DNA of 64,000 nt from Brachycybe producta (taxonomy: Eukaryota > Arthropoda > Diplopoda > Playtdesmida > Andrognathidae), in contig JAUPFP010000157.1 of assembly GCA_036925085.1 (NCBI GenBank), positions 1 through 64,000 of the forward strand, written 5' to 3'. A program made the position numbers and the translations under genes. Positions 49,951-61,283 of the stretch are shown in pieces. Every line of letters starts with the position of its first letter. Position 1 is the stretch's first letter. A model generated the notes under the pieces. It did no database searches. It had not been told where the DNA came from and worked only from the letters and a program-made list of their open reading frames with translations.

Positions 49951-50455
49951 TTTAGTTGAAGATGAAGTTGAAGTTGAATTTAAAGTTGAAATTGAAGTTA
50001 AAATTGAAGTTGAAATTGAAGTTGAAGTTTAAGTTTAAGTTTAAATTAAAGTTGAAGTTGAAGTTAAAGTTGAAATTGAAATTGAAGTTGAAATTGAAGT
50101 TAAACTTGATGTTGAAATTGAAGTTGAAATTCAAGTTGAAATTGAAGTTGAAATTGAAGTTGAAATTGAAGTTGAACTTCAAGTTAAAATTGTAGTTGAA
50201 ATTGAAGTTAAAATTGAAGTTGAAATTGAAGTTAAAATTGAAATTGAAATTAAAGTTAAAATTGAAGTTGAGATTGAAGTTGAAAGCGAAGTTGATGTTG
50301 AAATTGAAGTTGAAATTGAAGTTGAAATTGAAGTTGAAATTGAAGTTGAAATTGAAGTTGAAATTGAAGTTGAAATTGAAGTTGAAGTTTAAATTGAAAT
50401 TGAAATTGAAGTTGAAATTGAAGTTGAAATTGAAGTTGAAATTGAAGTTGAACTT

Positions 50456-50837
50456 GAAGGTAAAGTTGAAGTTAAGTTTGAAAATGAAGTTGAAGTTGAA
50501 GTTGAAGTTGAAATTGAAGTTGAAGTTGTAGTTGAAAATTTGGTTGAAGTTGAAGTTGAAGTTGAAGTTGAATTTGAAGTTGAAGTTGAATTTAAAGTTA
50601 AAGATGAAGTTGAAGTTGAAGTTGAAACTTAAGTTGAAGTTGAAGTTGAAGTATTAGTTGAAGATGAAGTTGAAACTGAAGGTGAAGTTGAATTTGAAAT
50701 TGAAGTTGAAATTGAAGTTGAAATTGAAGTTGAAATTGAAGTTGAAACTGAATTTGAAATTGACATTGAAATTGAAGTTGAAATTAAAGTTGAAATTGAA
50801 GTTAAAATTGAAGTTTAAGTTTAAGTTAAGGTTAAAG
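50456..50837 (+). repeat. AATTTGG/ACTTAAG/GTATTAG block, copy 4
   Basis: First-half variant (GGTAAAG, CTGAAGG, GACATTGAA), 4,296 bases after copy 2. Confidence 0.85.
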
Positions 50838-51996
50838 TTGAAGTTGAAGTTGAATTTAAAGTTGAAATTGAAGTTAAAATTGAAGTTGAAATTGAAGTTG
50901 AAGTTTAAGTTTAAGTTTAAATTAAAGTTGAAGTTGAAGTTAAAGTTGAAATTGAAATTGAAGTTGAAGTTGAAGATGAAGTTAAAGTTAAGGTTGTAGT
51001 TGAAGTTGAAGTTGAGGTTGTAGTTTAAGTTTAAGTTGAAGTTGAGATTGTTGTTAAAGTTGAAGTTGAAGTTAAAATTAAAATTAAAGTTGATGTTGAA
51101 GATGAAGTTGAAGATGAACTTGAAAATGAAGTTGAAGTTAAAGTTGATGATGAAGTTGAAGATAAAGTTGAAGTTTAAATTGAAGTTGAAGTTGAAATAG
51201 AAGTTGAAGTTAAAGTTGAAGTTGAAATTGAAGTTAAAGTTGAAGTTGAAATTGAAGTTGAAGTTGTAGTTAAATTTTAATCTTAAGTTGAAGTTAAAAT
51301 TGAAGTTGAAGTTGAAGTTGAAGTTAAAGTTAAAGTTGAAGTTGAAGTTAAATTTGAAGTTGAAATTGAAGTTGAAGTTGTAGTTAAATTTTAATCATAA
51401 GTTGAAGTTAAAATTGAAGTTGAAGTTGAAGTTGAAGTTAAAGTTAAAGTTGAAGTTGAAGTTGAAGTTGAAATTGAACTTGAAGTTTTAGTTGAAGGTG
51501 AAGTTGAAGTTGAAGTTGAAGTTTAATTTTAGTTTAAGTTTAAATTGAAGTTTAAGTTAAAGTTGAAGTTGAAGTTGAAGTTGAAGTTAAAGTTGAAGTT
51601 GAAATTGAAGTTGAAGTTGTAGTTGAAGTTTTAGTTGAAGTTGAAGTTGTTGTTGAAGTTGAGGTTGAAGTTAAAGTTAAAATTGAAGTTGAATTTGTAG
51701 TTGAAGTTAAAGTTGAAATTGAAGTTGAAGTTGAAGTTGAAGTTAAAGTTGAAGTTGAAATCGAAGAGGAAGTTGAAGTTGATGATGAATTTGAAATTAA
51801 AATTGAAATTGATTTTATAGTTGAAGTTATAGGTGAAGTTCAAGTTGAAGTTAAAGATGAAGTTGAAATTGAGTTTGAAGTTGAAGTTATATTTGAAGTT
51901 CAATTTGAAGTTAAAGATGAAGTTGAAATTGAATTTAAGTTGATGTTGAATTTAAAGTTGAAGTTGAAGTTGAAGTTGAAATTGAAATTGAAGTTG
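50813..51996 (+). repeat. T-rich diverged module, type with GATTTTATAG, copy 2
   Basis: Same order as the copy at 46,517, with GAAGTTTAAATTG near 51,171 and the TTAAG/ATAAG pair of TTTTAATC motifs near 51,275 and 51,389. Both register-shifting losses are shared, so they predate the duplication. Confidence 0.83.
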
Positions 51997-52445
51997 AAGT
52001 TAAACTTGTAGTTGAAGTTGATGTTAAAGTCGATGATGAAGTTGAAGATGAAGTTAATGTTAAAATTGAAATTGAAATTGAAGTTGAAATTGAAGTTGAA
52101 GTTGAGTTTGAAGTTGAATATGAAGTTGAAGTTGAATTTGAAATTAAAGATGAAGTTGAAGTTGAATTTTAAGTTGATGTTGAATTTAAAGTTGAAGTTG
52201 AAGTTGAAATTGAAGTTGAAATTGAAGTTGAAATTGAAGTTGAAATTGAAGTTGAAATTGAAGTTGAAATTGAAGTTGAAATTGAAGTTGAAATTGAAGT
52301 TGAAATTGAAGTTGAAATTGAAGTTGAAATTGAAGTTGAAATTGAAGTTGAAATTGAAGTTGAAATTGAAGTTGAAATTGAAGTTAAAATTGGAGTTGAA
52401 ATTGAAGTTGAAATTGAAGTTGAAATTGAAGTTAAAATTGAAGTT

Positions 52446-52550
52446 GACAGTAAGATTAAAGTTGAAGTTTAAGTTTAAGTTGCAGTTAAAGTTGAAGTAA
52501 AGTTGAACTTGAAGTTGAACTTGAAGGTGAAGTTGAAGTTAAGTTTGAAA
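52446..52550 (+). repeat. GACAGTAAG block, GTTGCAG variant, copy 2
   Basis: Identical landmark set to the copy 4,296 bases upstream. Confidence 0.85.
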
Positions 52551-52738
52551 TTGAAGTTGAAGTTGAAATTGAAGTTGAAATTGAAGTTGAAATTGAAGTT
52601 GAAATTGAAGTTGAAATTGAAGTTGAAATTGAAGTTGAAATTGAAGTTGAAATTGAAGTTGAAATTGAAGTTTAAATTGAAGTTGAAATTGAAGTTGAAA
52701 TTGAAGTTGAAATTGAAGTTGAAGTTGAAGTTGAACTT

Positions 52739-53132
52739 GAAGGTGAAGTTGAAGTTAAGTTTGAAAATGAAGTTGAAGTTGAAGTTGAAGTTGAAATTGA
52801 AGTTGAAGTTGTAGTTGAAAATTTGGTTGAAGTTGAAGTTGAAGTTGAAGTTGAATTTGAAGTTGAAGTTGAATTTAAAGTTAAAGATGAAGTTGAAGTT
52901 GAAGTTGAAACTTAAGTTGAAGTTGAAGTTGAAGTATTAGTTGAAGATGAAGTTGAAATTGAAGGTGAAGTTGAATTTGAAATTGAAGTTGAAATTGAAG
53001 TTGAAATTGAAGTTGAAATTGAAGTTGAAATTGAAGTTGAAACTGAATTTGAAATTGACATTAAAATTGAAGTTGAAATTAAAGTTGAAATTGAAGTTAA
53101 AATTGAAGTTTAAGTTTAAGTTAAGGTTAAAG
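52739..53132 (+). repeat. AATTTGG/ACTTAAG/GTATTAG block, copy 5
   Basis: Second-half variant (GGTGAAG, ATTGAAGG, GACATTAAA). One GTTGAA more than copy 3 in the run before the AATTTGG motif. Confidence 0.85.
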
Positions 53133-54240
53133 TTGAAGTTGAAGTTGAATTTAAAGTTGAAATTGAAGTTAAAATTGAAGTTGAAATTGAAGTTGAAGTT
53201 TAAGTTTAAGTTTAAATTAAAGTTGAAGTTGAAGTTAAAGTTGAAATTGAAATTGAAGTTGAAGTTGAAGTTGAAGTTGAAGATGAAGTTAAAGTTAAGG
53301 TTGTAGTTGAAGTTGAAGTTGAGGTTGTAGTTTAAGTTGAAGTTGAAGTTGAGATTGTTGTTAAAGTTGAAGTTGAAGTTAAAATTAAAATTAAAGTTGA
53401 TGTTGAAGATGAAGTTGAAGATGAACTTGAAAATGAAGTTGAAGTTAAAGTTGATGATGAAGTTGAAGATAAAGTTGATGTTTAAATTGAAGTTGAAGTT
53501 GAAATAGAAGTTGAAGTTAAAGTTGAAGTTGAAATTGAAGTTAAAGTTGAAGTTGAAATTGAAGTTGAAGTTGTAGTTAAATTTTAATCTTAAGTTGAAG
53601 TTAAAATTGAAGTTGAAGTTGAAGTTGAAGTTAAAGTTAAAGTTGAAGTTGAAGTTAAAGTTGAAGTTGAAATTGAAGTTGAAGTTGTAGTTAAATTTTA
53701 ATCTTAAGTTGAAGTTAAAATTGAAGTTGAAGTTGAAGTTGAAGTTGAAGTTAAAGTTAAAGTTGAAGTTGAAGTTGAAGTTGAAATTGAACTTGAAGTT
53801 TTAGTTGAAGGTGAAGTTGAAGTTGAAGTTGAAGTTTAATTTTAGTTTAAGTTTAAATTGAAGTTTAAGTTAAAGTTGAAGTTAAAGTTGAAGTTGAAGT
53901 TAAAGTTGAAGTTGAAATTGAAGTTGAAGTTGTAGTTGAAGTTTTAGTTGAAGGTGAAGTTTAAGTTGAAGTTTAGTTTTAGTTTAAGTTTAAATTGAAG
54001 TTGAAGTTAAAGTTGAAGTTGAAGTTAAAGTTGAAGTTGAATTTGAAGTTGAAGATGCATTTAAAGTTGAAGTTGAAGTTAAAGATGAAGTTGAAGTTGA
54101 AGTTGAAGTTGAAGTTTTAGTTGAAGGTGAAGTTGAAATTGAAGTTGAAGTTTAATTTTAGTTTAAGTTTAAACTGAAGTTGAAGTTAAACTTGAAGTTG
54201 GAGTTGAATTTGAATTTGAAATTTAAGTTGAAGTTGAAGT
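53108..54240 (+). repeat. T-rich diverged module, type with ATGCAT, copy 2
   Basis: Same order as the copy at 48,806, with GATGCAT at 54,054. It is slightly shorter in the GTTTAAGTTAAAG part near 53,880, where one GTTAAAGTTGAA-type repeat is missing. Confidence 0.82.
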
Positions 54241-57200
54241 TTTAGTTGAAGATGAAGTTGAAGTTGAATTTAAAGTTGAAATTGAAGTTAAAATTGAAGT
54301 TGAAATTGAAGTTGAAGTTTAAGTTTAAGTTTAAATTAAAGTTGAAGTTGAAGTTAAAGTTGAAATTGAAATTGAAGTTGAAGTTGAAGTTGAAGTTGAA
54401 GATGAAGTTAAAGTTAAGGTTGAAGTTGAAGTTGAGGTTGTAGTTTAAGTTGAAGTTGAAGTTGAGATTGTTGTTAAAGTTGAAGTTGAAGTTAAAATTA
54501 AAATTAAAGTTGATGTTGAAGATGAAGTTGAAGATGAACTTGAAAATGAAGTTGAAGTTAAAGTTGATGATGAAGTTGAAGATAAAGTTGATGTTTAAAT
54601 TGAAGTTGAAGTTGAAATAGAAGTTGAAGTTAAAGTTGAAGTTGAAATTGAAGTTGAAATTGAAGTTAAAATTGAAGTTGAAATTGATGTTAAAATTGAA
54701 GGTAAAGATGAAATTAAAGTTAAGTTTGAAATTGAAGTTGAAGTTAAAATTGAAGTTGAATTTAAAGTTGAAGTTGAAGTTGAAGTTGAAATTGAAATTG
54801 AAATTGAAGTTGAAATTGAAGTTAAAATTGAAGTTGAAATTGAAGTTGAAATTGAAATTAAAATTAAAGTTAAAATTGAAGTTGAGATTGAAGTTGAAAG
54901 CGAAGTTGATGTTGAAATTGAAGTTGAAATTGAAGTTGAAATTGAAGTTGAAATTGAAGTTGAAATTGAAGTTGAAGTTGAAATTGAAGTTGAAATTGAA
55001 GTTAAACTTGATGTTGAAATTGAAGTTGAAATTGAAGTTGAAATTGAAGTTGAAATTGAAGTTGAAATTGAAGTTGAAACTGAAGTTGAAATTGAAGTTG
55101 AAATTGAAGTTAAAATTGAAGTTGAAATTGAAGTTGAAGTTGAAGTTGAAATTGAAGTTGAAACTGAAGTTGAAATTGAAGTTGAAATTGAAGTTAAAAT
55201 TGAAGTTGAAATTGAAGTTGAAATTGAAGTTGAAACTGAAGTTGAAATTGAAGTTGAAATTGAAGTTGAAATTGAAGTTAAAATTGAAGTTGAAATTGAA
55301 GTTGAAATTGAAGTTGAAATTGAAGTTGAAATTGAAGTTGAAACTGAAGTTGAAATTGAAGTTGAAATTGAAGTTAAAATTGAAGTTGAAATTGAAGTTG
55401 AAGTTGAAGTTGAAGTTGAAGTTGAAGTTGAAATTGAAATTGAAGTTGAAATTGAAGTTGAAATTGAAGTTGAAATTGAAGTTGAAATTGAAGTTGAAAT
55501 TGAAGTTGAAATTGAAGTTAAAATTGAAGTTGAAATTGAAGTTGAAATTGAAGTTGAAATTGAAGTTGAAATTGAAGTTGAAATTGAAGTTGAAATTGAA
55601 GTTGAAATTGAAGTTAAAATAGAAATTGAAGTTGAAATTGAAATTGAAATTAATGTTAAAATTGAAGTTGAGATTGAAGTTGAAAGCGAAGTTGATGTTG
55701 AAATTGAAGTTGAAATTGAAGTTGAAATTGAAGTTGAAGTTGAAATTGAAGTTGAAATTGAAGTTAAAATTGAAGTTGAAATTGATGTTAAAATTGAAGG
55801 TAAAGATGAAATTAAAGTTAAGTTTGAAATTGAAGTTGAAGTTAAAATTGAAGTTGAATTTAAAGTTGAAGTTGAAGTTGAAGTTGAAATTGAAATTGAA
55901 ATTGAAGTTGAAATTGAAGTTAAAATTGAAGTTGAAATTGAAGTTGAAATTGAAGTTGAAATTGAAATTAAAATTAAAGTTAAAATTGAAGTTGAGATTG
56001 AAGTTGAAAGCGAAGTTGATGTTGAAATTGAAGTTGAAATTGAAGTTGAAATTGAAGTTGAAATTGAAGTTGAAATTGAAGTTGAAGTTGAAATTGAAGT
56101 TGAAATTGAAGTTAAACTTGATGTTGAAATTGAAGTTGAAATTGAAGTTGAAATTGAAGTTGAAATTGAAGTTGAAATTGAAGTTGAAACTGAAGTTGAA
56201 ATTGAAGTTGAAATTGAAGTTAAAATTGAAGTTGAAATTGAAGTTGAAGTTGAAGTTGAAATTGAAGTTGAAACTGAAGTTGAAATTGAAGTTGAAATTG
56301 AAGTTAAAATTGAAGTTGAAATTGAAGTTGAAATTGAAGTTGAAACTGAAGTTGAAATTGAAGTTGAAACTGAAGTTGAAATTGAAGTTAAAATTGAAGT
56401 TGAAATTGAAGTTGAAATTGAAGTTGAAATTGAAGTTGAAATTGAAGTTGAAAATGAAGTTGAAGTCGAAGTTGAAATTGAAGTTGAAGTTGAAATTGAA
56501 GTTGAAGTTGAAGTTGAAGTTGAAGTTGAAGTTGAAGTTGAAATTGAAATTGAAGTTGAAATTGAAGTTGAAATTGAAGTTGAAATTGAAGTTGAAATTG
56601 AAGTTGAAATTGAAGTTGAAATTGAAGTTGAAGTTGAAGTTGAAATTGAAGTTGAAGTTGAAGTTGAAGTTGAAGTTGAAGTTGAAGTTGAAATTGAAAT
56701 TGAAGTTGAAATTGAAGTTGAAATTGAAATTGAAATTGAAGTTGAAATTGAAGTTGAAATTGAAGTTGAAATTGAAGTTGAAAATGAAGTTGAAGTCGAA
56801 GTTGAAATTGAAGTTGAAGTTGAAATTGAAGTTGAAGTTGAAGTTGAAGTTGAAGTTGAAGTTGAAGTTGAAATTGAAATTGAAGTTGAAATTGAAGTTG
56901 AAATTGAAGTTGAAATTGAAGTTGAAATTGAAGTTGAAATTGAAGTTAAAATTGAAGTTGAAATTGAAGTTGAAATTGAAGTTGAAATTGAAGTTGAAAT
57001 TGAAGTTGAAATTGAAGTTGAAATTGAAGTTAAAATTGAAATTGAAGTTGAAATTGAAATTGAAATTAAAGTTAAAATTGAAGTTGAGATTGAAGTTGAA
57101 AGCGAAGTTGATGTTGAAATTGAAGTTGAAATTGAAGTTGAAATTGAAGTTGAAGTTGAAATTGAAGTTGAAATTGAAGTTAAACTTGATGTTGAAATTG

Positions 57201-58135
57201 AAGTTGAAATTGAAGTTGAAATTGAAGTTGAAATTGAAGTTGAAATTGAAGTTGAAATTGAAGTTAAAATTGAAGTTGAAATTGAAGTTGAAATTGAAGT
57301 TGAAATTGAAGTTGAACTTCAAGTTAAAATTGTAGTTGAAATTGAAGTTAAAATTGAAGTTAAAATTGAAGTTGAAATTGAAGTTGAAATTGAAATTGAA
57401 ATTAAAGTTAAAATTGAAGTTGAGATTGAAGTTGAAAGCGAAGTTGATGTTGAAATGGAAGTTGAAATTGAAGTTGAAATTGAAGTTGAAATTGAAGTTG
57501 AAATTGAAGTTGAAGTTGAAATTGAAATTGAAATTGAAGTTGAAATTGAAGTTAAAATTGAAGTTGAAATTGAAGTTGAAATTGAAATTGAAATTAAAGT
57601 TAAAATTGAAGTTGAGATTGAAGTTGAAAGTGAAGTTGATGTTGAAATTGAAGTTGAAATTGAAGTTGAAATTGAAGTTGAAATTGAAGTTGAAATTGAA
57701 GTTGAAATTGAAGTTGAAATTGAAGTTGAAATTGAAGTTGAAATTGAAGTTGAAATTGAAATTGAAGTTGAAATTGAAGTTGAAATTGAAGTTAAACTTG
57801 ATGTTGAAATTGAAGTTGAAATTGAAGTTAAAATTGAAGTTGAAATTGAAATTGAAATTAAAGTTAAAATTGAAGTTGAGATTGAAGTTGAAAGCGAAGT
57901 TGATGTTGAAATTGAAGTTGAGATTGAAGTTGAAAGCGAAGTTGATGTTGAAATTGAAGTTGAAATTGAAGTTGAAATTGAAGTTGAAATTGAAGTTGAA
58001 ATTGAAGTTGAAATTGAAGTTGAAATTGAAGTTGAAATTGAAGTTGAAATTGAAGTTGAAATTGAAATTGAAGTTGAAATTGAAGTTGAAATTGAAATTG
58101 AAGTTGAAATTGAAGTTGAAATTGAAGTTAAAGTT

Positions 58136-58198
58136 GATGTAAAGTTGAACTTGAAGTTGAATTTGAAGGTGAAGTTGAAGTTGAAGTTAAGTTTGAAA
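58136..58198 (+). repeat. Short GATGTAAAG block 4
   Basis: Counterpart of the short block at 43,383 in the second 14.75-kb copy, with the same truncated form and flanks. Confidence 0.82.
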
Positions 58199-60901
58199 TT
58201 GAAGTTGAAATTGAAGTTGAAATTGAAGTTGAAATTGAAGTTGAAGTTGAAATTGAAGTTGAAATTGAAGTTAAACTTGATGTTGAAATTGAAGTTGAAA
58301 TTGAAGTTGAAATTGAAGTTGAAATTGAAGTTGAAACTGAAGTTGAAATTGAAGTTGAAATTGAAGTTAAAATTGAAGTTGAAATTGAAGTTGAAATTGA
58401 AGTTAAAATTGAAGTTGAGATTGAAGTTGAAAGCGAAGTTGATGTTGAAATTGAAGTTGAAATTGAAGTTGAAATTGAAGTTGAAGTTAAATTTGAAGTT
58501 AAATTTGAAGTTAAATTTGAAGTTGAAGTTGAATTTAAAGTTAAAGATGAAGTTGAAGTTGAAGTTGAAATTGAAGTTGAAATTGAAGTTGAAATTGAAG
58601 TTGAAATTGAAGTTGAAATTGAAGTTGAAATTGAAGTTGAAATTGAAGTTGAAAATGAAGTTGAAGTCGAAGTTGAAATTGAAGTTGAAGTTGAAATTGA
58701 AGTTGAAGTTGAAGTTGAAGTTGAAGTTGAAATTGAAGTTGAAATTGAAGTTGAAATTGAAGTTGAAATAGAAGTTGAAATTGAAGTTGAAATTGAAGTT
58801 AAAATTAAAGTTGAAATTGAAGTTGAAGTTGAAGTTGAAGTTGAAATTGAAGTTGAAATTGAAGTTGAAATTGAAGTTGAAATTGAAGTTGAAATTGAAG
58901 TTGAAATTGAAGTTGAAATTGAAGTTAAAATTGAAGTTGAAATTGAAGTTGAAATTGAAATTGAAATTAAAGTTAAAATTGAAGTTGAGATTGAAGTTGA
59001 AAGCGAAGTTGATGTTGAAATTGAAGTTCAAATTGAAGTTGAAATTGAAGTTGAAATTGAAGTTGAAGTTGAAATTGAAGTTGAAATTGAAGTTAAACTT
59101 GATGTTGAAATTGAAGTTGAAATTCAAGTTGAAATTGAAGTTGAAATTGAAGTTGAAATTGAAGTTGAACTTCAAGTTAAAATTGTAGTTGAAATTGAAG
59201 TTAAAATTGAAGTTGAAATTGAAGTTGAAATTGAAATTGAAATTAAAGTTAAAATTGAAGTTGAGATTAAAGTTGAAAGCGAAGTTGATGTTGAAATTGA
59301 AGTTGAAATTGAAGTTGAAATTGAAGTTGAAATTGAAGTTGAAATTGAAGTTGAAATTGAAGTTGAAATTGAAGTTGAAGTTGAAATTGAAATTGAAAAT
59401 TGAAGTTGAAATTGAAGTTAAAATTGAAGTTGAAATTGAAGTTGAAATTGAAATTGAAATTAAAGTTAAAATTGAAGTTGAGATTGAAGTTGAAAGCGAA
59501 GTTGATGTTGAAATTGAAGTTGAAATTGAAGTTGAAATTGAAGTTGAAATTGAAGTTGAAATTGAAGTTGAAATTGAAGTTGAAATTGAAGTTGAAATTG
59601 AAGTTGAAATTGAAGTTGAAATTGAAATTGAAGTTGAAATTGATGTTGAAATTGAAGTTAAACTTGATGTTGAAATTGAAGTTGAAATTGAAGTTGAAGT
59701 TGAAATTGAAGTTGAAATTGAAGTTAAACTTGATGTTGAAATTGAAGTTGAAATTGAAGTTGAAATTGAAGTTGAAATTGAAGTTGAAACTGAAATTGAA
59801 ATTGAAGTTGAAATTGAAGTTAAAATTGAAGTTGAAATTGAAGTTGAAATTGAAGTTAAAATTGAAGTTGAGATTGAAGTTGAAAGCGAAGTTGATGTTG
59901 AAATTGAAGTTGAAATTGAAGTTGAAATTGAAGTTGAAGTTAAATTTGAAGTTAAATTTGAAGTTAAATTTGAAGTTAAAGTTGAATTTAAAGTTAAAGA
60001 TGAAGTTGAAGTTGAAGTTGAAATTGAAGTTGAAATTGAAGTTGAAATTGAAGTTGAAATTGAAGTTGAAATTGAAGTTGAAATTGAAGTTGAAATTGAA
60101 GTTGAAAATGAAGTTGAAGTTGAAGTTGAAATTGAAGTTGAAGTTGAAATTGAAGTTGAAGTTGAAGTTGAAGTTGAAGTTGAAATTGAAGTTGAAATTG
60201 AAGTTGAAATTGAAGTTGAAATAGAAGTTGAAATTGAAGTTGAAATTGAAGTTAAAATTAAAGTTGAAATTGAAGTTGAAGTTGAAGTTGAAGTTGAAAT
60301 TGAAGTTGAAATTGAAGTTGAAATTGAAGTTGAAATTGAAGTTGAAATTGAAGTTGAAATTGAAGTTGAAATTGAAGTTAAAATTGAAGTTGAAATTGAA
60401 GTTGAAATTGAAATTGAAATTAAAGTTAAAATTGAAGTTGAGATTGAAGTTGAAAGCGAAGTTGATGTTGAAATTGAAGTTCAAATTGAAGTTGAAATTG
60501 AAGTTGAAATTGAAGTTGAAGTTGAAATTGAAGTTGAAATTGAAGTTAAACTTGATGTTGAAATTGAAGTTGAAATTCAAGTTGAAATTGAAGTTGAAAT
60601 TGAAGTTGAAATTGAAGTTGAACTTCAAGTTAAAATTGTAGTTGAAATTGAAGTTAAAATTGAAGTTGAAATTGAAGTTAAAATTGAAATTGAAATTAAA
60701 GTTAAAATTGAAGTTGAGATTGAAGTTGAAAGCGAAGTTGATGTTGAAATTGAAGTTGAAATTGAAGTTGAAATTGAAGTTGAAATTGAAGTTGAAATTG
60801 AAGTTGAAATTGAAGTTGAAATTGAAGTTGAAGTTTAAATTGAAATTGAAATTGAAGTTGAAATTGAAGTTGAAATTGAAGTTGAAATTGAAGTTGAACT
60901 T

Positions 60902-61283
60902 GAAGGTAAAGTTGAAGTTAAGTTTGAAAATGAAGTTGAAGTTGAAGTTGAAGTTGAAATTGAAGTTGAAGTTGTAGTTGAAAATTTGGTTGAAGTTGAA
61001 GTTGAAGTTGAAGTTGAATTTGAAGTTGAAGTTGAATTTAAAGTTAAAGATGAAGTTGAAGTTGAAGTTGAAACTTAAGTTGAAGTTGAAGTTGAAGTAT
61101 TAGTTGAAGATGAAGTTGAAACTGAAGGTGAAGTTGAATTTGAAATTGAAGTTGAAATTGAAGTTGAAATTGAAGTTGAAATTGAAGTTGAAACTGAATT
61201 TGAAATTGACATTGAAATTGAAGTTGAAATTAAAGTTGAAATTGAAGTTAAAATTGAAGTTTAAGTTTAAGTTAAGGTTAAAG
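60902..61283 (+). repeat. AATTTGG/ACTTAAG/GTATTAG block, copy 6
   Basis: First-half variant, 14,742 bases after copy 2. Confidence 0.85.

Larger units (their letters stand above)
45785..50080 (+). repeat. 4,296-bp tandem unit, copy 1
   Basis: The match to the next unit begins in the ATTGAAGTTGAAATTG run before CTTGATG (about 45,785 and 50,081) and holds at 4,296 to 4,302. Inside are two related halves spaced about 2.28 kb, each with an AATTTGG/ACTTAAG block followed by T-rich modules: first the type with GATTTTATAG, then the type with ATGCAT. Between the halves lie about 200 bases of plain 12-mer and the GTTGCAG form of the GACAGTAAG block. Confidence 0.9.
50081..54376 (+). repeat. 4,296-bp tandem unit, copy 2
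   Basis: Repeats copy 1 landmark for landmark. It differs by a few substitutions and small length changes in the second half (for example GATGCAT at 54,054, offset 4,290). At its end it runs on into T-rich sequence like that near 48.95-49.2 kb and then, near 54.63 kb, switches to the start of the 14.75-kb repeat. Confidence 0.9.
39870..54625 (+). repeat. 14.75-kb segmental repeat, copy 1
   Basis: This stretch matches what follows 54,626 at an offset of 14,777 near the start, then 14,753, 14,765, and finally 14,742 to 14,748. It joins the second 8.5-kb period to the whole 4.3-kb tandem pair. The offset changes are multiples of 12 apart from one step of 11, which is explained by one lost 12-mer and one extra A near 59,398 in copy 2. 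The start lies in the 12-mer run before the first GGTAAAGATGAA module. Confidence 0.85.
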
